From Streptomyces tendae (GTDB lineage Bacteria > Actinomycetota > Actinomycetes > Streptomycetales > Streptomycetaceae): a stretch of DNA of 64,000 bases. Positions within the stretch are counted from its first letter, which is position 1. The number at the start of each line of letters is the position of its first letter. The position numbers and the translations under genes were made by a program. Positions 50,842 to 58,493 of the stretch are shown here, one piece after another. The notes under the pieces are model-generated. The model worked only from the letters and a program-made list of their open reading frames with translations, searched no databases and had not been told where the DNA came from. Location: assembly GCF_014650435.1 (NCBI RefSeq), contig NZ_BMUY01000011.1, positions 62,001 to 126,000 on the forward strand. Reading direction: 5' to 3'.

Positions 50842-52031
50842 CTCTCCCCCGCAAGGTCGAGATCACCCTTGCTCGTCCCCGCCACGCCCTCGACGATCCG
50901 GGGACGGCGCCACGGGTGCGCGATCGGTGACGACACCGCCCGCCACCACGCCCCCGCCGGCAGCTTTCCGGCCGGCTCGAACGGCTCCCCCGGGGTGGGG
51001 AACGCCACCGCCTGACCGGCCTCCTCGGCCGCGTCCTTCGTCCACTCCCCCGGCTCCGCCCACGCGTGCGGCGCCAGGTTGAAGGTGCCCCAGTGGATCG
51101 GCAGCAGGGCGCCGTGCGGCCGGCCGCCCTGGAGGTCGAGGTGGGCCCGGACGCCTTCCTCGGGCGTCATGTGGATGTCCGGCCAGAACTCCGCGTACGC
51201 GCCCAGCTGGATCATCGTGGCGTCGAACGGGCCGTGCGCGGCGCCGATGTCGCGGAAGCCGTCGAAGTAGCCGGTGTCCCCGCTGTGGTACACGCGGTGT
51301 TCGTCGCCGGCGACGACCCAGGACGCCCAGAGGGTGTGCTGGGTGTTGCGCAGCCCGCGCCCGCAGAAGTGCCGGGCCGGGGTGGCGGTGAGGGTGAGGC
51401 CGCCGACGCGCGTCGACTCGTGCCAGTCCAGCTCGCGCAACCGGTCGGGGGAGACCCCCCAGTGTTCGAGGTGGCCGCCGACGCCGAGCGGCACGGCGAA
51501 CACGGTGTCCGTGCCGGCCAGCGCCTTGATCGTCGGCATGTCCAGATGGTCGTAGTGGTCGTGGGAGATGACGACGACGTCGACCGGGCCCAGGGCGGCG
51601 AGCGGCAGCGGCACCGGGTGCAGGCGCTTGGGGCCGGCGAAGGGGAACGGGGAGCAGCGCTCGCCCCACACCGGGTCGAAGAGCACGCGCTGCCCGTCGA
51701 TCTCGGCGAGCACGCTGGAGTGGCCCATCCAGGTCAGCCGGAGCCCGGTGGCGGGTGGCCGGGCGAGGTCGGCCAGGGTGGTGGCGTGCACCGGGATCGG
51801 TCCCCGCGGGGACCGGCGCAGCCGCGCCTCCTTGTTGAAGTAGATCTTGGCGAATTCGGCGGCCGATCCGGAGGGCCGGGTCCGGGCGGTGCCGCCGGGG
51901 TTCTGGAAGACGCCGTCGCGGAAGTGCGGCGATCTGCGGATGCGCGCCATGCGCTCACCGCTCGGGTCCACGCCGAAGGCGGCGGGCCGCGGCACGCTGA
52001 GCCCGGGACTCGGGGAACGGAAAGCGGCCAC
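50838..52031 (-). CDS. MBL-fold metallohydrolase (NAPE-PLD/UlaG-like)
   Basis: The 397-residue metallo-beta-lactamase-fold enzyme has the zinc motif VVISHDHYDHLDMP (HxHxDH) near residue 150, then ATPARHFCGRG, YHSGDTGYFDGF and LPIHWGTFNLA with the remaining ligands. It starts WMGHSSVLAEIDGQRVLFDPVWGERCSPF, the opening of the NAPE-PLD/UlaG branch, which hydrolyses phosphodiesters or lactones. The substrate is unknown. The N-terminal 70 residues lack a signal. The gene is divergent from the TetR gene, 166 bp apart, which may regulate it. Confidence 0.9.
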   Translation of the reverse strand: MAAFRSPSPGLSVPRPAAFGVDPSGERMARIRRSPHFRDGVFQNPGGTARTRPSGSAAEFAKIYFNKEARLRRSPRGPIPVHATTLADLARPPATGLRLTWMGHSSVLAEIDGQRVLFDPVWGERCSPFPFAGPKRLHPVPLPLAALGPVDVVVISHDHYDHLDMPTIKALAGTDTVFAVPLGVGGHLEHWGVSPDRLRELDWHESTRVGGLTLTATPARHFCGRGLRNTQHTLWASWVVAGDEHRVYHSGDTGYFDGFRDIGAAHGPFDATMIQLGAYAEFWPDIHMTPEEGVRAHLDLQGGRPHGALLPIHWGTFNLAPHAWAEPGEWTKDAAEEAGQAVAFPTPGEPFEPAGKLPAGAWWRAVSSPIAHPWRRPRIVEGVAGTSKGDLDLAGER

Positions 52032-52197
52032 GGTACCTCCAGGTGGAGTGGTTCAGGCTCTCGTTATGGTCGTCTCGTCCTACGTCACCTCGAACGACGG
52101 ACGTCACATCCGTGTTCCCCCGGTCCGCGACGACCGGCGAGAACGTCGCCGCACGTCCGGGCGCCTGTATAGGGTGACGTGCGTGGGGAGAGTCCGG

Positions 52198-52803
52198 TTG
52201 AGCGTGGCGGAGCGGCGCGAGGAGCTGCTGGGCGCCGCCATCGAGCAGATATCGGCGCGGGGCGTGGCGGCACTGCGGATCGCCGACGTGGCCGCGGCGC
52301 TCGGCGTCAGCAACGCCCTGGTGCTCTATCACTTCTCCACTAAGGAGCGCCTGGTCGCCGCCGCGTTCACCCATGCCGCCGAGGACGACCTCGCCCATCT
52401 GCGGGGGCTGCTGGCCCGTCGTACGTCGGCGTTGCGCCGCCTGCGGGCGGCCGTGCGGTGGTACGCGCCGACCGGTCCGGCCAAGGGCTGGCGGCTGTGG
52501 ATCGAGGGCTGGGCGGCGGCGCCGCGCGAGCCCGCGCTGCGGGAGGTCACCCGCGAGCTGGACCGCCAGTGGAAGGCGGCGATCGCCGAGGTCATCGCCG
52601 AGGGCGTGGCCGCCGGGGAGTTCTCCTGCCCCGAGCCGGACGCCGCGGCCCTGCGGCTGACGGCGTTGCTGGACGGGCTGGCGGTACAGCTCACGTCGTA
52701 CACGGGCACGGTGTCGCGGGCCCGGGCGCAGGAGTGGGTGGACGAGGCGCTGGCCCGGGAACTGGGCCTGGAGCGAGCGGCCCTGGCGGCCACGCGGCGC
52801 TGA
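52198..52803 (+). CDS. TetR family regulator
   Basis: This is an all-helical repressor of about 201 residues. The DNA-binding domain includes LRIADVAAALGVSNALVLYHFSTKERLVAAAF (about residues 25-56), and a C-terminal ligand domain (TetR_C_6-like) has WRLWIEGWAAAPREPALREV. I favour TTG 52198, since GGGGAG lies 7 nt before it. GTG 52183 or 52174 would be alternatives, with TATAGG as a -10 immediately upstream. It is divergent from the MBL-fold gene and could control it. The ligand is unknown. Confidence 0.88.
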   Translation: MSVAERREELLGAAIEQISARGVAALRIADVAAALGVSNALVLYHFSTKERLVAAAFTHAAEDDLAHLRGLLARRTSALRRLRAAVRWYAPTGPAKGWRLWIEGWAAAPREPALREVTRELDRQWKAAIAEVIAEGVAAGEFSCPEPDAAALRLTALLDGLAVQLTSYTGTVSRARAQEWVDEALARELGLERAALAATRR

Positions 52804-52859
52804 CGCCCGTACGCCCGCCGCCCCATACCGGGGCCCGTGGCACGCCCGCTCCCCCGCCG

Positions 52860-53678
52860 TCAGGCCACCGACGCGATCCGCGTCTTGATGTCGTCCGGCG
52901 ACAGGGTGCCCTTGGCCGTCACGTGGTCGCCCGAGGACTCGCCCCGCAGCCGGCGCCCGATCCACGGCACCAGGTACTCGCGCGCCCAGTGCACGTCGTC
53001 GCGCCGGACGTCGAGCGTGCCGCGCGGCGGCAGGGGCGGCCAGGGCTGGTCCGGGTCGGCCGGGACCCGCAGGCCGAGGGCCTGCCCCGCGCGCAGCGCC
53101 ACACGGGTGTGGCCCTCCGGCGACAGGTGCAGCCGGTCGGCGTCCCACGCCCTGCGGTCCTGGACGCTGCGCAGCGACCACAGGTCGAGCACCGGGCAGC
53201 CGTAGCGGTCGGCGATGGCGCGTACGTGCCCGTTGTACGTGGCGATCTTGCCGCGCAGGTGTTTGAGGACGGGCACCCCGCGGGTGTCGAACCCGGTGGT
53301 CACCAGGACGGTGCCGGCCGCGGCGGTCAGCGCGGCCACCGCCAGCTCGAAGCGCTCGGCGACCTCGTCGGGATCGGTGCCGGGCCGGATGATGTCGTTG
53401 CCACCCGCCGCGAACGAGACGAGGTCCGGCGCGAGTGCGACGACCCGTGGGACCTGTTCCGCCACGATCTGGTCGAGGAGCCTGCCGCGCACGGCGAGGT
53501 TCGTGTACGTGAAGTCGCCCTCGGGGCGCCGGTCCGCGAGCAGTACGGCGAGCCGGTCGGCCCAGCCGACGAACGCCCCGTCGGGGCCGGTGTCGCCGAC
53601 GCCCTCGGTGAAGCTGTCCCCCACCGCCACGTACGACCCGATCACTGCTCTGCTGTCACTCTTCGAATCGTCTGCCAC
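52860..53678 (-). CDS. SGNH/GDSL hydrolase
   Basis: The 272-residue cytoplasmic esterase has the four SGNH blocks: VAVGDSFTEG (Ser), the Gly in NLAVRGRLLDQ, AAGGNDIIRP (Asn) and WDADRLHLSPEGH (Asp/His). It should hydrolyse an acyl ester; the substrate is unknown. The GTG start at 53676-53678 follows no strong ribosome site. It has no signal peptide, so a cell-wall role is unlikely. Its C-terminal 35 residues are basic. It converges with the TetR gene, 56 bp away. Confidence 0.92.
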   Translation of the reverse strand: MADDSKSDSRAVIGSYVAVGDSFTEGVGDTGPDGAFVGWADRLAVLLADRRPEGDFTYTNLAVRGRLLDQIVAEQVPRVVALAPDLVSFAAGGNDIIRPGTDPDEVAERFELAVAALTAAAGTVLVTTGFDTRGVPVLKHLRGKIATYNGHVRAIADRYGCPVLDLWSLRSVQDRRAWDADRLHLSPEGHTRVALRAGQALGLRVPADPDQPWPPLPPRGTLDVRRDDVHWAREYLVPWIGRRLRGESSGDHVTAKGTLSPDDIKTRIASVA

Positions 53679-53823
53679 ATCGGCCCATGATTCACCTTGG
53701 AATGTGACCTACGCGACCGTAGGAAGGGGTTGACGGGCGGTGAGAAAGGCCACGCCTAAAGTGTTCGTCAATTCCGGAATACATCGGGGGACGGATACGC
53801 GGATACCCCGCGTGCCGGACACG

Positions 53824-53861
53824 CCGAAGGCCGGACCCGGGGATCGGGGTCCGGCCTTCGG
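53824..53861 (-). terminator. Terminator of the LysM/M23 gene
   Basis: CCGAAGGCCGGACCC (53824-53838) pairs perfectly with 53847-53861 (15 bp) around an 8-nt loop, starting 27 bp after the stop on the minus strand. Confidence 0.85.
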
Positions 53862-53888
53862 GGTGCGGAGGCTGCGCGGGTCCGGTCG

Positions 53889-54845
53889 TCAGACGGAGAC
53901 GCCGTGCGAGCGCAGGAACGCGATCGGGTCGATGTCCGAGCCGTAGTCCGGCGTGGTGCGGATCTCGAAGTGCAGGTGCGGGCCGGTCACGTTGCCGGTG
54001 GCACCGGAGAGGCCCACCTGCTGACCCGCCGTCACCGACTGACCGGCGGAGACGGAGAGCGAGGAGAGGTGGGCGTACTGGGCGTAGTGGCCGTCGGCGA
54101 GCTGGATGACGACCTGGTTGCCGTACGCGCCGCCCCAGCCGGCGGAGACGACGGTGCCCGCGCCGACGGCCTTGAGAGAGGTGCCGGTCGGGACGACGAA
54201 GTCGGTGCCGGTGTGGTAGCCGCTGGACCACATGCTGCCGGACTGGTGGTACGGGGTACCGACGGTGCCGCCCTGGACGGGGGAGGTGTAGCCGCTGGTG
54301 GTGCCCGCGGACTGAGTACCGGTGTTCGAGGAGCCGGAGGAGTCCGCGGAGGAAGAGGAGGCGGCCTTCTCGGCGTCCGCCGACTTCTGGGCCGGCTTCT
54401 CGACGGCCGACTTCTCGGCGGACTTCTCCGCGGGCTTCTCCGTCTGCGCGGAGGACGGCGCCGCAGACTTGGCGGCCTGGCCGCCGATCGACAGCTCGAG
54501 ACCGGGGTGGATCAGCGACGGGTCGGAACCGACGGCCTCGCGGTTGTCCGCGTAGAGCTTCTTCCAGCCGCCGTCGACGTGCTGCTCGTCGGCGATCTTC
54601 GAAAGGTAGTCACCGCTCTTCACGGTGTACGTCCGGGAATCCGAGTTCTTCTCGTCGCCGCTCGCGGCGGTCTTCTTGGCCGACGTCGCGGCGGCCTGCT
54701 CGGAAACGGAGTGCGCGGGGGCGGCGTTGGCGGCGGCGGCACCCATCAGCGGGAGTGCGAGCGCGGCGCCGCCGGTTCCGGCGACGGCGATGGCGCGGGT
54801 CAGGCGCATGGCCCTGGTACGGCGGTGCTTACCCTTCGCGGGCAT
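53889..54845 (-). CDS. Secreted LysM-M23 cell-wall endopeptidase
   Basis: The 318-residue protein has a long signal peptide with a basic start and a cleavage region near ANAAPAHS (about residue 42). A LysM domain (YTVKSGDYLSKIADEQH to about residue 118) follows. A linker of repeated EKPAEKSAEKSAVEKPAQKS type leads to the zinc peptidase M23 domain, with HTGTDF and HLHFE metal ligands. It should bind and cut peptidoglycan outside the cell. Its mRNA leader carries a c-di-AMP riboswitch candidate, as known for several streptomycete wall hydrolases. GAGAGG precedes the ATG at 54845. Confidence 0.95.
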   Translation of the reverse strand: MPAKGKHRRTRAMRLTRAIAVAGTGGAALALPLMGAAAANAAPAHSVSEQAAATSAKKTAASGDEKNSDSRTYTVKSGDYLSKIADEQHVDGGWKKLYADNREAVGSDPSLIHPGLELSIGGQAAKSAAPSSAQTEKPAEKSAEKSAVEKPAQKSADAEKAASSSSADSSGSSNTGTQSAGTTSGYTSPVQGGTVGTPYHQSGSMWSSGYHTGTDFVVPTGTSLKAVGAGTVVSAGWGGAYGNQVVIQLADGHYAQYAHLSSLSVSAGQSVTAGQQVGLSGATGNVTGPHLHFEIRTTPDYGSDIDPIAFLRSHGVSV

Positions 54846-54861
54846 GGCGAATTCCTCTCCG

Positions 54862-55040
54862 GCGCCTGCGAGGTGAGCTGTCGGGTGCGGGCTGGAGATG
54901 CCCGGCCGCGCCGAAACGCGGCTTTACCCCAAGCCGTTCCGGGAACCGGAACAGGCAGTTCTACCTGTGGGTCCCCCGCTCCTGCCGTGTACGGGTGGTG
55001 GATGAGTGCGGGCTCCGGTCGGCGGCAGGATTAGGCGTCC
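54862..55040 (-). ncRNA. ydaO-type c-di-AMP riboswitch candidate upstream of the LysM/M23 gene
   Basis: On the minus strand the leader contains the landmarks of the ydaO/yuaA element in order. First is GCCTAATCCTGCCG, then a hairpin region. Next comes GGCTTGGGGTAAAGCCGCG with the invariant GGGGTAAAGCC, a GC-rich stem with TTTCG loop, GGCATCTCCAGCCCG, and a closing ACCCGACAGCTCACCTCGCAGGC. In actinobacteria this riboswitch turns off wall-hydrolase genes when c-di-AMP is high. It ends 16 bp before the ATG, so it could also cover the ribosome site. Confidence 0.87.
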
Positions 55041-55431
55041 GTCCGGATCGGTGGTGAACGTAAGGGACCAAGACGCGCAGGGACAAGCGAGGGTTTCGTT
55101 CGCCCGGTGTTCCGATTGATCCTTTACGGGAATTACCGGTAACCCTGCGTCGATTTCCGTCGCGTCGATTTCCCTGAAGGGCCTTGAGAAACAGCTGAAT
55201 TACGTGAACATGACGGGCAACGCACGGTCACGGATATGACGCTGCTCACGCACCCCTCACCCACCCTCCGTCATTCCGGGCGCAGTTGTTACGAAGGCAC
55301 CAATTCGGACAGAAAGCTCTTATCGGCCCGCACTATCCCTCGGGGCATGATTTCGCACCCCGGTCATGCCGTATCGTCGTGGGACGCCCGTCGGCGAGCA
55401 GCGGCGGCGGGGTGGACCGGGAGGAGCCCCC
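55041..55431. other. Intergenic region between the riboswitch and the phosphatase gene
   Basis: No gene is seen in 391 bp. It should hold the promoter of the LysM/M23 gene and that of the phosphatase. The only repeat noted is the 12-mer GCGTCGATTTCC at 55147-55158 and 55162-55173. The stretch is richer in A/T than the genes around it. Confidence 0.5.
55147..55173. repeat. Two 12-bp direct repeats GCGTCGATTTCC
   Basis: Two perfect copies are separated by 3 bp (15-bp period), upstream of the riboswitch and possibly in the promoter of the wall-hydrolase gene. Confidence 0.6.
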
Positions 55432-56229
55432 GTGACGCAGCAGGTCCCGTCGACCGAACCCGAGCTGACCGGCGTGCGCAACTTCCGGGACGTGGGCGGA
55501 CTGCCCACCGTGGACGGGCGGCGGGTGCGGCAGGGGGTGCTGTTCCGCAGCGGTCACCTGGCTCACGCCACCGGGGAGGACGCCGCGTTCCTGGCCTCGC
55601 TGGGCCTGCACACGATCTTCGACTTCCGCAACGCGGCCGACCAGAAGCTCGAGGGCCCGGACGTCGACCTGCCGAGCGTGCGCAATGTGAACCTGCCGCT
55701 GAGCGACCCGGCCGACGGCGCCGAGTTCTGGAAGATGGTCCGTGACGGCGATCTCGACCAGCTGCGCGAGATCCTGGCCGACGGCAAGGCCGCGGACCGG
55801 ATGATCGGCTCCTACCGCTCGATCGTCACGGAGCGCACGGCGGAGCACTCCCGCATCCTGCACGCGCTCGCCGAGGACAGCGTCCCCGCGCTGATGCACT
55901 GCGCCGCCGGGAAGGACCGTGCGGGCCTGTCCATCGCCGTCACGCTGCTCGCCCTGGGTGTCGAGCGCGAGGCCGTCGTCGAGGACTACCTGAAGTCGAA
56001 CGCCGCGCACCGCCGCTACAAGGTGCGCCGCAGCGGCTCCGCGGCCTCGGCCTACTCCCCCGAGGTCATGGAGCTGCTCAGCCCTCTGTTCGACGCGCGC
56101 GCCGAGTACCTGGCGGCTGCCTTCGAGACCGTCGAGGAGACGTGGGGCGGCGTCGACGCCTACCTGGAGCAGGGTCTGCGACTCACTCCCGCGACCCGGG
56201 AGCGGCTGCGCGAGCGGATGCTGGACTGA
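55432..56229 (+). CDS. Tyrosine/dual-specificity-like protein phosphatase
   Basis: The 265-residue protein has the phosphatase P-loop HCAAGKDRAG, with nucleophile Cys157 and Arg163. Its start (LTGVRNFRDVGGLPTVDGRRVRQGVLFRSGHL) is typical of the IphP/MptpB-like DUF tyrosine phosphatases, which can also act on phosphoinositides or phosphopeptides. There is no secretion signal. GTG 55432 follows GGGAGGAGCCCCC. It stands alone between the riboswitch region and DUF6126. The physiological substrate is unknown. Confidence 0.93.
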   Translation: MTQQVPSTEPELTGVRNFRDVGGLPTVDGRRVRQGVLFRSGHLAHATGEDAAFLASLGLHTIFDFRNAADQKLEGPDVDLPSVRNVNLPLSDPADGAEFWKMVRDGDLDQLREILADGKAADRMIGSYRSIVTERTAEHSRILHALAEDSVPALMHCAAGKDRAGLSIAVTLLALGVEREAVVEDYLKSNAAHRRYKVRRSGSAASAYSPEVMELLSPLFDARAEYLAAAFETVEETWGGVDAYLEQGLRLTPATRERLRERMLD

Positions 56230-56254
56230 GCCGGGGCACCCGCTCGCGACGGCG

Positions 56255-56374
56255 CTACTTGGCGCCCACCTCGAACAGCAGATAGAGGAAACCGCCGAAG
56301 ACGTGCCCCAGGGCGATGTAGATGATCAGTCGCACCCACAGGGCGCGCGGGAACTTCTCCTGCATGGTGCTCAT
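56255..56374 (-). CDS. DUF6126 small membrane protein
   Basis: The 39-residue peptide MSTMQEKFPRALWVRLIIYI followed by ALGHVFGGFLYLLFEVGAK has one transmembrane helix. It matches the short DUF6126 proteins found in streptomycetes after XRE-cupin regulators. Its ATG overlaps the stop of the regulator gene (ATGA), so it is co-translated with it. The function is unknown; an effector or anchor for the regulator is plausible. Confidence 0.85.
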   Translation of the reverse strand: MSTMQEKFPRALWVRLIIYIALGHVFGGFLYLLFEVGAK

Positions 56375-56997
56375 GGCATCTCTCCGGGGTTCGGGCCGGC
56401 GGCCGGGCCGAGGCACAGTGCGGCCGCCGGGCTCTGCAGCAGGGTGTGGACGAAGAGCAGCTCGACCCCGTCGGGGTCCTGGGCGGCGATCCGGTGCGGG
56501 GTCATCGAGTCGAAGTGCGCGCCGTCCCCCGCGGTGAGCCGGTGCTCGGTGTCGCCGAGGCGCAGGCGCAACCGGCCCCTGAGGACGTGCAGCCACTCCT
56601 CACCGGGGTGCACCCGCACGACGTCGCCCTGGGAGCCGTACGGCACCTGGACGCGCAGGGCGTGCATGCCGCGGCCCGGCGCACCGGCCCGGTAGTACGT
56701 CCAGCCGCCCGCGCTCGTGGGTTCCATGTCGGCGGCGCGCACGACGGCGTCCCGGTCGGCCGCCGTCTCCCCCAGCAGCTCGGCGACGGTCGTACCGTAG
56801 ACCCGGGCCAGGGAGAGCAGCATCGGCAGCGAAGGCTGGCGCTGCCCGGTCTCCAGCCGGGAGAGGTGGGCGGGCGAGAGCCCCGCGGCGCGGGCCGCGG
56901 TCTCCAGGGTGAGGGCGGCCCGCCGCCGCAGCTCCCGCAGCTGGGGCGCGACGGCGGCGACGGTCCCCTCGGCGGGGCCGGTCTCGGAGGAGCTCAT
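56371..56997 (-). CDS. XRE-family regulator with cupin domain
   Basis: The 208-residue protein has an HTH_3 domain (RRRAALTLETAARAAGLSPAHLSRLETGQRQPSLPMLLSLARVYG, about 29-75). A cupin follows, with VHPGEEWLHVLRGRLRLRLGDTEHRLTAGDGAHFDSMTPHR. Two copies of TTGCC-N5-GGCAA lie directly upstream and are its likely own operators. ATG 56997 is chosen; a GTG at 57015 would begin almost at the operator. It is coupled to the DUF6126 gene. The architecture repeats that of the regulator at 34197-34841. Confidence 0.9.
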   Translation of the reverse strand: MSSSETGPAEGTVAAVAPQLRELRRRAALTLETAARAAGLSPAHLSRLETGQRQPSLPMLLSLARVYGTTVAELLGETAADRDAVVRAADMEPTSAGGWTYYRAGAPGRGMHALRVQVPYGSQGDVVRVHPGEEWLHVLRGRLRLRLGDTEHRLTAGDGAHFDSMTPHRIAAQDPDGVELLFVHTLLQSPAAALCLGPAAGPNPGEMP

Positions 56998-57017
56998 GCC
57001 CCCATTCAGCCCCACCC

Positions 57018-57052
57018 TTGCCCGCCAGGCAAATTTCTTGCCTCATAGGCAA
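57018..57052 (-). promoter_or_regulatory. Doubled operator TTGCC-N5-GGCAA
   Basis: TTGCC-CGCCA-GGCAA (57018-57032) and TTGCC-TCATA-GGCAA (57038-57052) are two perfect palindromes with identical arms, exactly 20 bp apart, about two DNA turns, so on the same face. They lie 20-55 bp before the XRE-cupin start and fit cooperative binding by that protein. Confidence 0.8.
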
Positions 57053-57107
57053 AAGCCTGGGCGAAAGCCCGACGATCGGCCGCACGGACGGCCGGGCCAG
57101 GCCGGGC

Positions 57108-58493
57108 TCAGCGGTTGGCCACCGCCTGCTTGACCAGGGTCTTGCCGAAGTCCCACATCAGGCCACCCCCATTGTGCGCGTCCTCCATCACCTCCGTGAA
57201 GGCGTCGACGAACCGGTCGGCGTCGGCCGTGTCGATGATCAGCGGCGGGATCAGCTTGATCACCTCCAGGTGGTCGCCGGACACCTGGGTCAGGATGCGG
57301 TGCCGCTGCAGCAGCGGCACGACCACCATCTGCGCGAACAGTCCCTTCCGCGCGGCCTGCAGCATCGTCCAGCGGCTGCGCAGCTTCAGGGACTGGGGGC
57401 GGCCGAACTCGATGCCGATCATCAGCCCGCGGCCCCGGACGTCGGCGAGCAGTTCGTAGCGGCCCACCAGCTCGGCGAGCCGGGACTTCAGCCGCTCCCC
57501 CACCGCGGCGGCGTTCGCCACGATCTGCTCGTTCTCCATCACCGACAGCACCGCGAGCCCCGCGGCCATGGCCTGCGCGTTGGACCCGAAGCTCGCCGAG
57601 TGGACCTGCACGCGGTCCATCGAGGAGTACACCTTCTGGAAGATCCAGTCCCTGCCCAGGGTGGCGCCCACCGGGACGTAGCCGCCGGACAGCGCCTTGG
57701 CGACGCAGACCAGGTCGGGTTCGACCCCGTCCGAGTGCTGGTAGGCGTAGAACTTGCCGGTCCGGCCGAGGCCCGTCTGCACCTCGTCGGCGATCAGCAG
57801 CGCCTTGTGCCGGTGCAGCAACTCCTGTGCGGCGAGCAGGTAGCCGGGCGGTACCTCGTGCACGCCCTTGCCCTGGACCGGCTCCACGATCAGGGCGGCC
57901 ACATCGCCCTTCTTCAGCTCGCGCGCCAGGGCGTCCAGGTCGCCGAGCGGGACGGCGGTGTCGGGCAGCAGGGGTGCGAAGCCCTTGCGGAACGAGTCCT
58001 CGCCGTTGACGGACAGGGAGCCGGCGGTCAGTCCGTGGAAGGCGTGCGAGCAGTACAGGATCCGCTGCCTGCCGGTCGCGTACCGGGCGAACTTCAGGGC
58101 GGTCTCGACGGCCTCGGTACCGCTGTTGCCGAAGAAGACGCGGTCCAGGTGCGGGCTGTAGGAGAGCAGCTTCTCCGCCAGCAGGCCGGGCAGCGGCGGG
58201 CAGTCGAAGCGGGTCAGGTCGGCGAGCGAGGCGTCGAGGACGTCGTGCAGCGCCTTGCGGACGACGGGGTGGTGGCGGCCCAGGCCCATGACGGCGAACC
58301 CGGCGAGCATGTCCAGGTAGTCGTTGCCGTCCGCGTCCCAGAAGTGCGCGCCCTCGGCCCGCTCGTAGACCTTGTCGAAGCCGATGGTGCGCAGCATGCG
58401 CGGCTGCTGGTGGTTGAGGTACTTGGCGTGCAGCTCGTACCGCTCGGCCCCGCGCTCGGCCAAGAGCGCGGCGAGGTCGAACTCCTTGGTCAT
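57108..58493 (-). CDS. hpnO: Class III aminotransferase of the hopanoid operon (HpnO-like)
   Basis: The 461-residue PLP enzyme of the ornithine/acetylornithine aminotransferase class has YLDMLAGFAVMGLGRHHPVV, VFFGNSGTEAVETALKFAR and LLIADEVQTGLGRTG, plus VCVAKALSGGYVPVGATLG holding the Schiff-base lysine. At the end of the shc-hpnGH operon it is expected to aminate the ribosyl-derived side chain to aminobacteriohopanetriol. This is known for HpnO and inferred here. It begins directly after the dxs stop with no gap. Confidence 0.9.
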   Translation of the reverse strand: MTKEFDLAALLAERGAERYELHAKYLNHQQPRMLRTIGFDKVYERAEGAHFWDADGNDYLDMLAGFAVMGLGRHHPVVRKALHDVLDASLADLTRFDCPPLPGLLAEKLLSYSPHLDRVFFGNSGTEAVETALKFARYATGRQRILYCSHAFHGLTAGSLSVNGEDSFRKGFAPLLPDTAVPLGDLDALARELKKGDVAALIVEPVQGKGVHEVPPGYLLAAQELLHRHKALLIADEVQTGLGRTGKFYAYQHSDGVEPDLVCVAKALSGGYVPVGATLGRDWIFQKVYSSMDRVQVHSASFGSNAQAMAAGLAVLSVMENEQIVANAAAVGERLKSRLAELVGRYELLADVRGRGLMIGIEFGRPQSLKLRSRWTMLQAARKGLFAQMVVVPLLQRHRILTQVSGDHLEVIKLIPPLIIDTADADRFVDAFTEVMEDAHNGGGLMWDFGKTLVKQAVANR

